14,275 nt of DNA from Nitronereus sp964503895 (GTDB lineage Bacteria; Nitrospirota; Nitrospiria; Nitrospirales; UBA8639), in contig CAZDCF010000027.1 of assembly GCA_964503895.1 (NCBI GenBank), forward strand, positions 1 to 14,275, given 5' to 3'. The notes beneath the pieces are model-generated. The model did no database searches. It saw only the letters and a program-made list of their open reading frames with translations, and was not told the DNA's origin. Within the stretch, counting starts at the first letter, position 1. Every line of letters starts with the position of its first letter. This document shows, in pieces, positions 1 to 8,459 of this stretch. Made by a program: the position numbers and the translations under genes.

Positions 1-1522
1 CGCCCTTCCGCGATAGCCCAGACAATCAGTGAAGCCCCAAGCTTAGTATCACCAGCGGCAAAGATTCCGTCTTTGCTCGTCATGAAGTTTTCGTCAACCG
101 AAACACAACCTCGGGAATTGTAGGCCACACCCATACTATCCAGTAAGCCGCTTTTCACTGGACCAGTAAAGCCCATAGCTAGTAACACCAAATCAACCTC
201 CATTTCGAATTCAGTGCCCGATACGGGGATGAATTTTCCCCCTTCAAACGAAACTTGATGCGCATGCAATTTGGTGACATGACCATTGTCTCCAGAGAAC
301 TTGGCGGTGGACACACTCCATTGTCGGTCACAGCCCTCTTCATGCGCATGAGAAGTCCGCAGTTGCATAGGCCATAAAGGCCAAGGGGTAGACTCATCCC
401 GTTCCGAAGGAGGTTTTGGCAGAAGTTCGAACTGATAAACCTCTTTGCAACCTTGTCGATGGGAGGTCCCTAAGCAGTCGGACCCAGTATCGCCTCCCCC
501 AATGATTACAACCCGTTTGTCCTTGGCGCTGATTTGTCCGTCGACCCGATCTCCAGCGTTGACCCTATTTTGTTGTGTGAGATATTCCATCGCTAAGTGA
601 ATCCCGCTTAACTCTCTCCCAGGGACTGGCAAATCTCTGGCTTGCTCCGCACCTAAAGCCAAACAAATAGCATCAAATTGCTGACTCATGGTCTCTGCGG
701 TCACATCCATACCAACATGAACATTAGTCTTAAACGTTACCCCTTCACTGATCATCTGCTCTAAGCGCCGGTCAAGAACCCATTTTTCCATTTTAAAATC
801 TGGAATGCCGTAGCGAAGTAGTCCGCCGATTCTATCGGCTTTTTCATAGACAATGACGCTATGACCGGCCCGTGCTAATTGCTGAGCCGCTGCTAATCCC
901 GCAGGACCCGAGCCAATCACCGCGACATTTTTGCCGGTTTTCACCACGGGCAGGACCGGTTCAATCCAACCCTCATCAAATCCACGATCAATAATGTTCC
1001 ATTCCACCACACGGATGGATACGGGATCGGCATTAATGCCAAGCACACAAGCAGATTCACAGGGAGCCGGACAAAGTCGTCCGGTAAATTCTGGAAAATT
1101 ATTCGTCGAATGAAGCGCCTTCAGCGCATCCTTCCAACGACCACGATGCACGAGATCATTCCATTCAGGAATGAGATTTACAACCGGACATCCCTTGGAA
1201 GATTGACAAAAGGGTACGCCACAGTCCATGCACCGNNNNNNNNNNNNNNNNNNNNNNNNNNNNNNNNNNNNNNNNNNNNNNNNNNNNNNNNNNNNNNNNN
1301 NNNNNNNNNNNNNNNNNNNNNNNNNNNNNNNNNNNCAACCGGACATCCCTTGGAAGATTGACAAAAGGGTACGCCACAGTCCATGCACCGACCACCCTGC
1401 TTTCGAAGTTTATCTTCAGAAAAGGGTTCGTACACCTCATTCCAATCCAACACGCGGAGGTCGACTGTTCGTCTTTTTGGACCTTCACGGGAAAATTTCA
1501 GGAATCCTTTTGGATCACCCAC
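1..1522 (-). CDS. gltD: Glutamate synthase (NADPH) small subunit, partial and split by an assembly gap
   Basis: The small subunit oxidises NADPH through FAD and passes electrons by Fe-S clusters to GltB for glutamate synthesis. Translation begins at a GTG (1522-1520) reading VGDPKGFLKF, a typical GltD start, with GAGGGGG six bases upstream inside the gltB end; the two genes overlap by 8 bases. After collapsing the duplicated 55 bases around the N run, the frame is continuous for 455 codons. Visible are the cysteine clusters C46/C49/C54/C60 and C99/C103/C107, an FAD fold GSGPAG near 152-157, an NADPH fold IGGGDTG near 288, and the C-terminal GDTKLGASLIVWAIAEG motif at the left edge. About 15-25 C-terminal residues are missing beyond the window. 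As deposited, the gap plus duplicate (155 bases) shifts the frame, so automatic callers will report two fragments. Confidence 0.95.
1181..1390. repeat. Artefactual 55-bp direct duplication flanking the N gap
   Basis: Bases 1181-1235 and 1336-1390 are identical over all 55 positions and each abuts the N run. Both encode the same GltD stretch (RCMDCGVPFCQSSKGCPVV region). Removing one copy plus the N run rejoins the GltD frame exactly. A 55-base overlap is what a de Bruijn assembler with k=55 leaves at two unjoined contig ends. I infer an assembly artefact, not a biological repeat. Confidence 0.93.
1236..1335. other. Scaffold gap, exactly 100 N
   Basis: A run of exactly 100 undetermined bases interrupts gltD. 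The round length is the usual placeholder of a scaffolder and says nothing about real distance. The sequence on both sides is the same 55 bases, so the true gap is most likely minus 55, meaning the contigs overlap. Confidence 0.98.
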
Positions 1523-4500
1523 GTGCCACCCCCTCTTTTTCCCGATTGGCTTTCTTCTCAGCTGCCTCGCGCTCAGCCAGCACACGCTTGTAATCCAATG
1601 GCATGACTTTCACAAATTTAGAAACCATTCCAGGCCATGAGTCTAAAATCACTTTCGCCTTTCGACTACCCGTATATTTCATGTGAGACTCAATCATCGT
1701 CTTTAAAGTGTTCAAATCTTGCTGGTCAACAACTTTTTCAAGCTCCACCATTCCGAGGTTGCATCGAGTTTCAAATTTTCCATCTTCATTCAACACATAG
1801 GCCTCTCCACCGGACATTCCGGCAGCAAAGTTTCTTCCCGTACGACCCAATACAACGACAACTCCACCAGTCATGTATTCGCATCCGTGATCCCCAGTGC
1901 CTTCAATCACAGCTTGCACCCCGCTATTTCTCACAGCAAAACGCTCCCCAGCAGTACCATAAAAATAACACTCCCCTCGGGTTGCCCCATACAGTGAAGT
2001 GTTCCCGATCAAAATTGTGTCTTCGGGTTTGAAAGAGCTACCCTTTGGTGGCCTCACAATAATTTTCCCGCCTGACAACCCTTTGCCAAGGTAGTCATTT
2101 GATTCGCCTTCAAGATTTAACGTAATACCGCGCGAAACAAAGGCTCCAAAGGATTGGCCTGCAGATCCTACGAAATTTATCGTAATGGTATCTGGGGGCA
2201 AACCGTCTTCCCCATACCTTCTAGCGATGTGGCTAGATAAAATGGTCCCGGTCGTCCGATCGGTATTGCGTATATCGAGATCAAGAACGACTTTTTCTCC
2301 GCATTCAATGGCAGGCTTACAGAGTTCAACCAGTTTATTATCGAGGACTTTGTCCAAGCCATGATTTTGAGCATCCATGCAATGCGTTTTGACATGTGGC
2401 TCAACTTCGGGTTTCCATAATAACGCCGAAAGATCCAACCCCTTGGCCTTCCAGTGATCAAGGGCTTTTTGCACTTTGAGTTTATCAACACGCCCAATCA
2501 TATCCGTAAACTTTCTAAAACCAAGCTTGGCCATGAACCGTCGCACTTCTCCTGCCACAAAAAAGAAATAATTCACGACGTGATCAGGTTGCCCAGTGAA
2601 ACGTTCGCGCAACTCGGGATCTTGTGTCGCCACCCCAACAGGACAAGTGTTCAGATGGCACTTCCGCATCATGATGCAACCTTCCACAATTAACGGTGCT
2701 GTGGAAAAACCGAATTCCTCTGCACCTAGAAGAGCAGCAATCACAACATCTCGACCAGTTTTCATTTGTCCATCAGTCTCCACACGAATTCGTCCGCGAA
2801 GATCATTGAGGACCAATGTCTGGTGGGTTTCAGCCAAACCCAGTTCCCAGGGAATGCCCGCATATTTAATTGATGAAAGTGGGGAAGCTCCTGTTCCGCC
2901 AGAATCTCCACTGATCAATACCTTATCGGCATGGGCTTTCGATACCCCGGCAGCTACGGTCCCTACCCCAATTTCAGACACTAATTTCACTGAGACATCC
3001 GACTGCGGATTCGAATTTTTAAGATCGAAGATAAGCTGGGCCAAGTCTTCGATCGAATAAATATCATGGTGAGGTGGCGGGGAAATTAGTCCAACCCCAG
3101 GTGTAGAAAATCGCATCTTGGCAATGATTTCGTCCACTTTATGACCAGGAAGTTGTCCCCCTTCGCCAGGCTTAGCGCCTTGGGCCATTTTAATTTGCAA
3201 CTCTTTGGCGTTCACTAAATAATTCGCGGTAACTCCGAATCGGCCTGAGGCCACTTGCTTAATATACGAATTTTTCGAGTCACCATTGGGTAAAGGAATA
3301 AACCTCTCAGCGTCTTCACCGCCTTCCCCAGTATTACTCTTGCCACCAATACGATTCATAGCAATAGCAAGAGTTTCATGTGCCTCTTTCGAGATCGCCC
3401 CATAGGACATCGCACCTGTCGTAAAGCGCTTCACAATGTCCTCGACGGTTTCGACCTCGTCAATGGGAATAGGTTCAGGAACGAATTTAAAATCGAAGAG
3501 GCCCCGCAGGTTGGAGCGACGCTTGGATTCGTTATTCACCAGCTCGGCGAATTCTTCATACGTTTTGGGATTGTTAGTCTGAGTCGCATGCTGCAACTTA
3601 TAAATGGTTTCCGGATTCCAATTGTGATGTTCACCTTCGATACGATAGTGAATTTCGCTTCCAAAATCGAGTTGCCGAACTGGCACCGGTTCGTAAGCCA
3701 TTAGATGGCGACGCAAAGTTTCTTCTCCAATCTCACGCATGCCGATCCCCTCAACGCGCGAGGGAGTTCCTGTAAAATATCGATCCACCAACTCTTGACT
3801 CAGACCCACAGCCTCAAAAATTTGAGCCCCGCAGTATGACTGAACGGTGGAAATGCCCATTTTGGAAAAGATCTTGAGGAGCCCCTTATTGATGGCTTTA
3901 ATAAATTTTTCTGAAGCTGTGACGGCATCAACACCTTCTGGTAAATATCCTTCTCGCTCCAAATCGACATAGGTTTCAAACACTAGGTAAGGATTAACCA
4001 CCCCCGCTCCATACCCAATTAAACATGCAAAATGGTGCACATCACGCGGCTCACCAGTCTCAAGGATTAAGCCTACCTCGGTTCGTGTGGCTTCACAGAC
4101 CAAATGATGATGAACCGCAGCAATAGCCAATAGGCTTGGAATTGGAGCCCATTCTTCACTCACGCCCCGATCACTCAGAATCAAAAATTTAGAACCCTCC
4201 CGAATTGCCTTCGAGGCATCCTGGCACAATTGATCAACGGCAGCGCCCAAACCATCAGGACCCTCCGCAACGCGGAACAACATAGGCAAAGTTTTACTGG
4301 CAAAATTCGGATCTTCAAATGCACGAAGTTTCTGCAACTCGGCGTTCGTCAAAATTGGCTGACGAATTTTGATTCGACGACAGGCTTCAGGGGTCTCAGC
4401 AATCAGGTTAGGTTTCGGCCCAATATTCGTGACAAGCGACATCACAAGTTGCTCTCGAATCGGATCAATCGGAGGATTCGTCACTTGCGCAAACAATTGC

Positions 4501-6074
4501 TTGAAGTATTTCGAGAGCAATTGTGGTCGATTAGACAATACCGCAAGCGGTGTATCAGTACCCATGGAAGAAGTTGGCTCCTCTCCATTTATACCCATGG
4601 GCAACAGCACCATTCTCAATTCTTCAATGGTAACACCAAAGATTTGTTGCCGTTGACGCAGGGTTTGACGGTTCGGCTGAGGAACGCTTAATGGTTCAGG
4701 AAGTTCATCTAAGGACACCCGATGCTGGGTTAGCCAGGTGCGGTATGGTTTCCGTCCAGCGATGTCTGCTTTAATTTCTTCATCGTCTATGATGCGACCT
4801 TGAACCGTGTCGACCAAAAACATGCGTCCAGGTCGGAGACGCCCTTTTTCACGAATATTTTTGGCATCGGTAGGCAACACGCCCGCTTCGGAGGCTAGAA
4901 CTACGAGATCATCGGTCATGACCTGATAACGACAGGGTCGCAATCCATTGCGATCAAGGGTTGCCCCGATCAGTTTGCCATCTGTAAAAGCCACAGCCGC
5001 TGGACCATCCCAAGGCTCCATCATAGAGGCGTGATACTCGTAAAATCCTCGACGATCTAGATTCATGCTGGGATTACCCACCCAAGGTTCAGGAATAAGC
5101 ATCATCATGGCATGAGGCAAGGACCGGCCTGCCATGACCAAAAACTCAACCGCATTATCCAAACATGCAGAATCGCTTTGGTTCTCATACACAATAGGAT
5201 AGAGCTTATCGAGATCATCCCCAAACAAGTCAGACTGCAATCGACCTTGGCGAGCACGCATCCAATTAACATTGCCTCGAAGCGTATTGATCTCACCGTT
5301 ATGAACCGTATAACGATAGGGATGAGCTAAAGTCCAAGTGGGAAAGGTATTTGTACTAAACCGGGAATGGACCAAAGCCAGAGCCGAGACCATACTCGTA
5401 TCTCCTAGGTCCGAGAAAAAATTCCCTAACTGCTCGGGCAACAGCATGCCCTTATATACAATAGTATTTGCGGAAAGGCTGCATATGTAGACCCGACCGC
5501 GCTCTACCAACGCGGACTCTCGAATACCCCGAGCAATACGCTTACGTACGACATACAGTTTTCGCTCAAATTGCGCTTCATTTAAAATATCTCGGGCAAT
5601 AAAGAATTGACGGATGCAAGGAAGAGTTTGCTTGGCTTGATCCCCGATGTACTCTGGCTTAATCGGTACATCCCGCCACCCTAAAAACCGGACACCTTCT
5701 TCTCGAATGATAGATTCAAATAAACCCTCACATTGACGACGCAATGGCTCATCTTGCGGAAGAAACACCATCCCCACGCCATAGCCACCAACCTCAGGCA
5801 ATTGGATGCCAATATCTCCCGCAGCCCGACGGAAGAACTCATGCGAAATTTGCATGAGAATCCCAGCTCCATCACCGGTACAAGGATCACACCCTTGTGC
5901 GCCTCGATGATGTAGATTTCCTAAAACTTGCAAACCTTGCTGGATAATATCGTGGGATTTTGATCCCTTAATATTAGCCACAAACCCAATGCCACAAGCA
6001 TCCTTCTCGAACCGAGAATCGTACAGGCCCTGCTTTGGCGGGAAACCATAATGTCTAGATTGATTAGAGGTCAT
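1515..6074 (-). CDS. gltB: Glutamate synthase large subunit
   Basis: Makes two glutamates from glutamine and 2-oxoglutarate using electrons delivered by GltD; cytosolic and central to ammonium assimilation. The predicted protein is 1519 residues, normal for bacterial GltB. In order: an N-terminal class II glutamine amidotransferase with the expected catalytic Cys27 in DACGIGFV (a short propeptide would be removed), a central domain, the FMN/synthase barrel (TTGAMSYGAIS near 885, GDSGGTGAS near 1055), the [3Fe-4S] motif C-x5-C-x4-C near 1133-1144, and a glycine-rich GXGXG C-terminal domain about 1300-1430. The start is either ATG at 6074 or the adjacent GTG at 6077; AGG and AAGGG lie just upstream and do not decide it. 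Its last codons overlap the start of gltD, so translation is probably coupled. Confidence 0.98.
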   Translation of the reverse strand: MTSNQSRHYGFPPKQGLYDSRFEKDACGIGFVANIKGSKSHDIIQQGLQVLGNLHHRGAQGCDPCTGDGAGILMQISHEFFRRAAGDIGIQLPEVGGYGVGMVFLPQDEPLRRQCEGLFESIIREEGVRFLGWRDVPIKPEYIGDQAKQTLPCIRQFFIARDILNEAQFERKLYVVRKRIARGIRESALVERGRVYICSLSANTIVYKGMLLPEQLGNFFSDLGDTSMVSALALVHSRFSTNTFPTWTLAHPYRYTVHNGEINTLRGNVNWMRARQGRLQSDLFGDDLDKLYPIVYENQSDSACLDNAVEFLVMAGRSLPHAMMMLIPEPWVGNPSMNLDRRGFYEYHASMMEPWDGPAAVAFTDGKLIGATLDRNGLRPCRYQVMTDDLVVLASEAGVLPTDAKNIREKGRLRPGRMFLVDTVQGRIIDDEEIKADIAGRKPYRTWLTQHRVSLDELPEPLSVPQPNRQTLRQRQQIFGVTIEELRMVLLPMGINGEEPTSSMGTDTPLAVLSNRPQLLSKYFKQLFAQVTNPPIDPIREQLVMSLVTNIGPKPNLIAETPEACRRIKIRQPILTNAELQKLRAFEDPNFASKTLPMLFRVAEGPDGLGAAVDQLCQDASKAIREGSKFLILSDRGVSEEWAPIPSLLAIAAVHHHLVCEATRTEVGLILETGEPRDVHHFACLIGYGAGVVNPYLVFETYVDLEREGYLPEGVDAVTASEKFIKAINKGLLKIFSKMGISTVQSYCGAQIFEAVGLSQELVDRYFTGTPSRVEGIGMREIGEETLRRHLMAYEPVPVRQLDFGSEIHYRIEGEHHNWNPETIYKLQHATQTNNPKTYEEFAELVNNESKRRSNLRGLFDFKFVPEPIPIDEVETVEDIVKRFTTGAMSYGAISKEAHETLAIAMNRIGGKSNTGEGGEDAERFIPLPNGDSKNSYIKQVASGRFGVTANYLVNAKELQIKMAQGAKPGEGGQLPGHKVDEIIAKMRFSTPGVGLISPPPHHDIYSIEDLAQLIFDLKNSNPQSDVSVKLVSEIGVGTVAAGVSKAHADKVLISGDSGGTGASPLSSIKYAGIPWELGLAETHQTLVLNDLRGRIRVETDGQMKTGRDVVIAALLGAEEFGFSTAPLIVEGCIMMRKCHLNTCPVGVATQDPELRERFTGQPDHVVNYFFFVAGEVRRFMAKLGFRKFTDMIGRVDKLKVQKALDHWKAKGLDLSALLWKPEVEPHVKTHCMDAQNHGLDKVLDNKLVELCKPAIECGEKVVLDLDIRNTDRTTGTILSSHIARRYGEDGLPPDTITINFVGSAGQSFGAFVSRGITLNLEGESNDYLGKGLSGGKIIVRPPKGSSFKPEDTILIGNTSLYGATRGECYFYGTAGERFAVRNSGVQAVIEGTGDHGCEYMTGGVVVVLGRTGRNFAAGMSGGEAYVLNEDGKFETRCNLGMVELEKVVDQQDLNTLKTMIESHMKYTGSRKAKVILDSWPGMVSKFVKVMPLDYKRVLAEREAAEKKANREKEGVARG

Positions 6075-6077
6075 CAC

Positions 6078-6458
6078 CCTTACCTATTGTTCAAATTGCA
6101 TATTCTTTTCGGACGAGTTCCTTGCAAAGAACTTGGAGAATTCTCTTTAGGAAACCACATCTAACTCATTAAAAAAAAAGGGAATTGTTTGGAAAACGAT
6201 CACACCAGAACTTACTTGATGACTTTGAAGAGTGTCAAGGACAACCCACGGCGTTAAGCACAAGCTCGATCTAACTATTTAATTAATAAAGAGGCATGAT
6301 TCAAACAATCCTCTATCGAGCCGAAAATATCATGCGAACATTTAACAATACGTTCAGAGAGAGTCTGCTATGAGCAACCATAAACCTAATATTAGGATGA
6401 CGCACACTTTTGTTATTCTGTCAGTCGCATGTTCCACCAACATCCAGCCAGAAGAACA
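6078..6458. promoter_or_regulatory. gltB upstream region with short dyads; no gene seen
   Basis: This 380-base stretch between the cysC-type gene and gltB holds no convincing gene. On the minus strand there is an exact TTGACA at 6238-6233, with a weak TAAGTT (6214-6209) 18 bases on. Three short symmetric elements are visible: AGTTC-N8-GAACT at 6116-6133, the 10-base palindrome GAGAATTCTC at 6136-6145, and the 12-base palindrome CCTAATATTAGG at 6385-6396. The first two lie where an operator for gltB could be. No sigma54-type GG-N10-GC element was recognised. Promoter assignment is tentative. Confidence 0.35.
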
Positions 6459-6995
6459 TCATTTTGCATGCAAGACGTACCCATTTTCGGCTAAGAATTT
6501 TAGAACTCGAGACAAGCTATCGGCTTGAGATTCCTCCGAAGTTTTGAGAATTAAATCAGGATTAATTGGTACTTCATAGGGATCAGACACACCCGTGAAA
6601 TGTTTGATTTCCCCGGCTCGAGCTTTCCTATACATGCCCTTCACATCACGAGACTCACAGACTTCTAACGGGCAATCCACAAAAACCTCAAGATAGTTTT
6701 CGACTTCTTTTCTGATTTCGTCTCTCGACTCTTGATACGGTAGGATCATAGCAACAATTGCTAGCACTCCATGACGAGCCAAAAGATTCGCAACAAAGGC
6801 AGTCCGTCTGACATTTTCCATGCGGTCTTCTTTGGAAAAGCCAAGACCTTTCGTTAAACGCTGACGAACAATATCCCCGTCAAAAACTTCCGATGCCATA
6901 CCTTGGGCATTGAAGCTTTCATGAAGAAGACGAGACAATGTGCTTTTGCCAGAACATGGCAAACCCGTAAACCAGATAACTGATCCAGATTTCAA
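6459..6995 (-). CDS. cysC: Adenylylsulfate kinase family protein
   Basis: APS kinases phosphorylate adenylyl sulfate to PAPS with ATP. I chose the TTG at 6995 because GGAGG sits five bases upstream (protein 178 residues). An earlier in-frame TTG at 7007 would place that ribosome site inside the gene, and no in-frame ATG precedes the P-loop. Visible are a Walker A GLPCSGKST (residues 11-19 from this start), FDGDIVRQRLTKGLGFSKEDR, which matches the family's DGDN-R...LGFS region, and the C-terminal FVDCPLEVCESRDVKGMYRKAR and KHFTGVSDPYE blocks. Length is normal for a stand-alone CysC. Departures from the common form are GLPCSGKST for GLSGSGKST, FDGDI for LDGDN and ILPYQ for ISPYR, where the serine is the usual phosphoserine position. 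No sulfurylase gene lies nearby, so its pathway is not evident from context. Family call is firm; exact substrate is less so. Confidence 0.88.
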   Translation of the reverse strand: MKSGSVIWFTGLPCSGKSTLSRLLHESFNAQGMASEVFDGDIVRQRLTKGLGFSKEDRMENVRRTAFVANLLARHGVLAIVAMILPYQESRDEIRKEVENYLEVFVDCPLEVCESRDVKGMYRKARAGEIKHFTGVSDPYEVPINPDLILKTSEESQADSLSRVLKFLAENGYVLHAK

Positions 6996-7023
6996 AGACT
7001 CCTCCAACTTTTTTTATTTTCTC

Positions 7024-7080
7024 GAGTGCTTACGAACACTCAATGCTAATAGTTATACATTAAGCACTTTAAAGTACCAA
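7024..7080 (-). promoter_or_regulatory. Candidate promoter for the cysC-type gene, with a downstream dyad
   Basis: On the minus strand TTGGTA (7080-7075) and TATAAC (7057-7052) are separated by 17 bases, a good sigma70 spacing with 4/6 and 5/6 matches. Transcription would start near 7045. The first transcribed bases contain GAGTG-N8-CACTC (7041-7024), a small dyad that could be a hairpin or an operator. Prediction is from sequence match only. Confidence 0.5.
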
Positions 7081-7232
7081 CCTCCATATAAATCCTATAT
7101 CTCTTTTCAAATTTCCTTCTGAACTTTACCTTTCTGCTAAAATATTTGGAGACTAATTTGCGTTATCAACGCTGAAAAGGTTTGGGGCATCACATTGAGC
7201 CTCTTCCCCAAAAGAACTATGCCCTCCCTTCC

Positions 7233-7261
7233 TTGACAATCACCAGACCAACACCTACTAT
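7233..7261 (+). promoter_or_regulatory. Promoter of the polyprenyl synthase gene, probably giving a leaderless mRNA
   Basis: An exact TTGACA at 7233-7238 is followed after 17 bases by TACTAT at 7256-7261 (4/6 match). Only six bases (CGCCGG) separate the -10 box from the ATG at 7268, so the expected start of transcription is the A of the start codon. This agrees with the lack of any purine-rich ribosome site before that ATG. Confidence 0.6.
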
Positions 7262-7267
7262 CGCCGG

Positions 7268-8278
7268 ATGGCTAATGGTCACCCTCCAGTTGCCCAAACG
7301 CCTCTGGCTATAGAAGAGATCTTCGAAACCTATCGAGAAGATCTCGAGGAAATTGAAGCCCACATTCGCCAAAATCTAGATTCCGAAGCCCCACTAATCA
7401 ACGAGATTGGCGCCCATATCTTGAATGGCGGAGGCAAGCGCATTCGCCCTCTTCTTTTGAGTCTTTGTGCCCGCCTAGCTGGCTATGTTCGGAAAGAGGA
7501 CTTAGTTCTTGGAAGCTTGATTGAATTTATTCATACCGCGACCCTGCTTCATGACGACGTCCTCGATGAAGCTGACCTTCGACGAGGACAAAAGACTGCC
7601 AGACGAATATGGGGTAACCATGCAAGTATCTTAGTCGGGGATTACCTCTATTCCCGAGCCATGCAACAAATCGCAGCCTTCCAAAACCATGCTGTAAACG
7701 ACGTCATGGCCGTTGCATGCCGAAAGATGGCAGAAGGAGAAATTCTTCAACTGTGCGCTAGCAATCAACCCTTGCTTAAGGAAACAGATTACCTAAAGAT
7801 CGTTGAGTATAAGACCGGAGCTTTAGTAGCTGCCGCCTGTAAGGTGGGAGCTATTATCGGAGGAGCATCTCCGTCCCAACAGGAGGGCCTATATCAATTC
7901 GGTCTGTACTTAGGCATCGCATTTCAATTGGCCGACGACCACCTTGATTACTCGGCAACAAGAAATAATCTCGGAAAAACCTTGGGACAAGATCTCATGC
8001 AGGGCATGATTACCCTTCCACTCTTGCATCTTCTACAATCTTGTTCGCATGAAGAACGTCAGCAACTCGCAAAAAAAATAGAATCTAAAACCATTGAGGC
8101 CAATGATTTAGTTCGCATTACTACCATGATGGAAGAATACGGCTCACTTCAACACACCACTGCCTGCTCCCAAGAGTATATTGATGCAGCTTTGCTCAAG
8201 CTCGACTCCTTTCCTGATTCTCCTTCCAAACAGGCGCTTGTCGTCGTTGCCGATTACATGGTCAACCGTGACCGGTAG
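7268..8278 (+). CDS. ispB: Long-chain trans-polyprenyl diphosphate synthase
   Basis: Condenses isopentenyl diphosphate units onto an allylic primer to make the polyprenyl chain, usually the side chain of menaquinone or ubiquinone; cytosolic. The 336 residues are the usual length. Visible are GGGKRIRP (54-61) for diphosphate binding, the first Asp-rich motif D96-D-V-L-D100 followed by EADLRRG, and the second Asp-rich motif D223-D-H-L-D227. The residue five places before the first motif is alanine (A91), as in long-chain (about C35-C45) synthases rather than farnesyl or geranylgeranyl synthases, where bulkier residues stop elongation earlier. Exact chain length cannot be read from this. It is a single-gene transcription unit, divergent from the cysC-type gene and closed by the hairpin at 8389-8419. 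No Shine-Dalgarno is seen before the ATG. The symbol reflects similarity to octaprenyl synthase, not proof of C40 product. Confidence 0.93.
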   Translation: MANGHPPVAQTPLAIEEIFETYREDLEEIEAHIRQNLDSEAPLINEIGAHILNGGGKRIRPLLLSLCARLAGYVRKEDLVLGSLIEFIHTATLLHDDVLDEADLRRGQKTARRIWGNHASILVGDYLYSRAMQQIAAFQNHAVNDVMAVACRKMAEGEILQLCASNQPLLKETDYLKIVEYKTGALVAAACKVGAIIGGASPSQQEGLYQFGLYLGIAFQLADDHLDYSATRNNLGKTLGQDLMQGMITLPLLHLLQSCSHEERQQLAKKIESKTIEANDLVRITTMMEEYGSLQHTTACSQEYIDAALLKLDSFPDSPSKQALVVVADYMVNRDR

Positions 8279-8388
8279 AGAATAGACCGCGTTAATACTC
8301 TTTCTTTGACAATTGCAGTCCTCTTATTTGTCATTTCGAACAAAACCAAAAATCTTCGATTTTCATTCATCCCATGTACGCTAGACAT

Positions 8389-8419
8389 AATCCAAGGGGA
8401 AAGATTTTCCCCTTGGATT
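8389..8419. terminator. Strong hairpin between convergent genes, likely bidirectional terminator
   Basis: The arms AATCCAAGGGGAAA (8389-8402) and TTTCCCCTTGGATT (8406-8419) are perfectly complementary over 14 bp with a 3-base loop. It lies between the 3' ends of the polyprenyl synthase gene and the flippase-like gene. The A/T bases at the loop side make it symmetric. No long U tract follows on either strand, so it may act as a weaker terminator or as a 3'-end stabiliser. Confidence 0.75.
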
Positions 8420-8459
8420 CGAATCAAAATATTAGGAAGGAGACGGAAAAATAAGAAAG

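Noticed and set aside
1110..1640. Several plus-strand frames spanning the N run
   Set aside because: They are antisense to gltD and gltB, and part of each translation is undetermined bases.
6370..6525. Plus-strand frame of 51 codons with a lipobox-like VILSVAC near residue 20
   Set aside because: The hydrophobic stretch is too short for a signal peptide, the ribosome site is weak, and the second half is antisense to the conserved end of the cysC-type gene.
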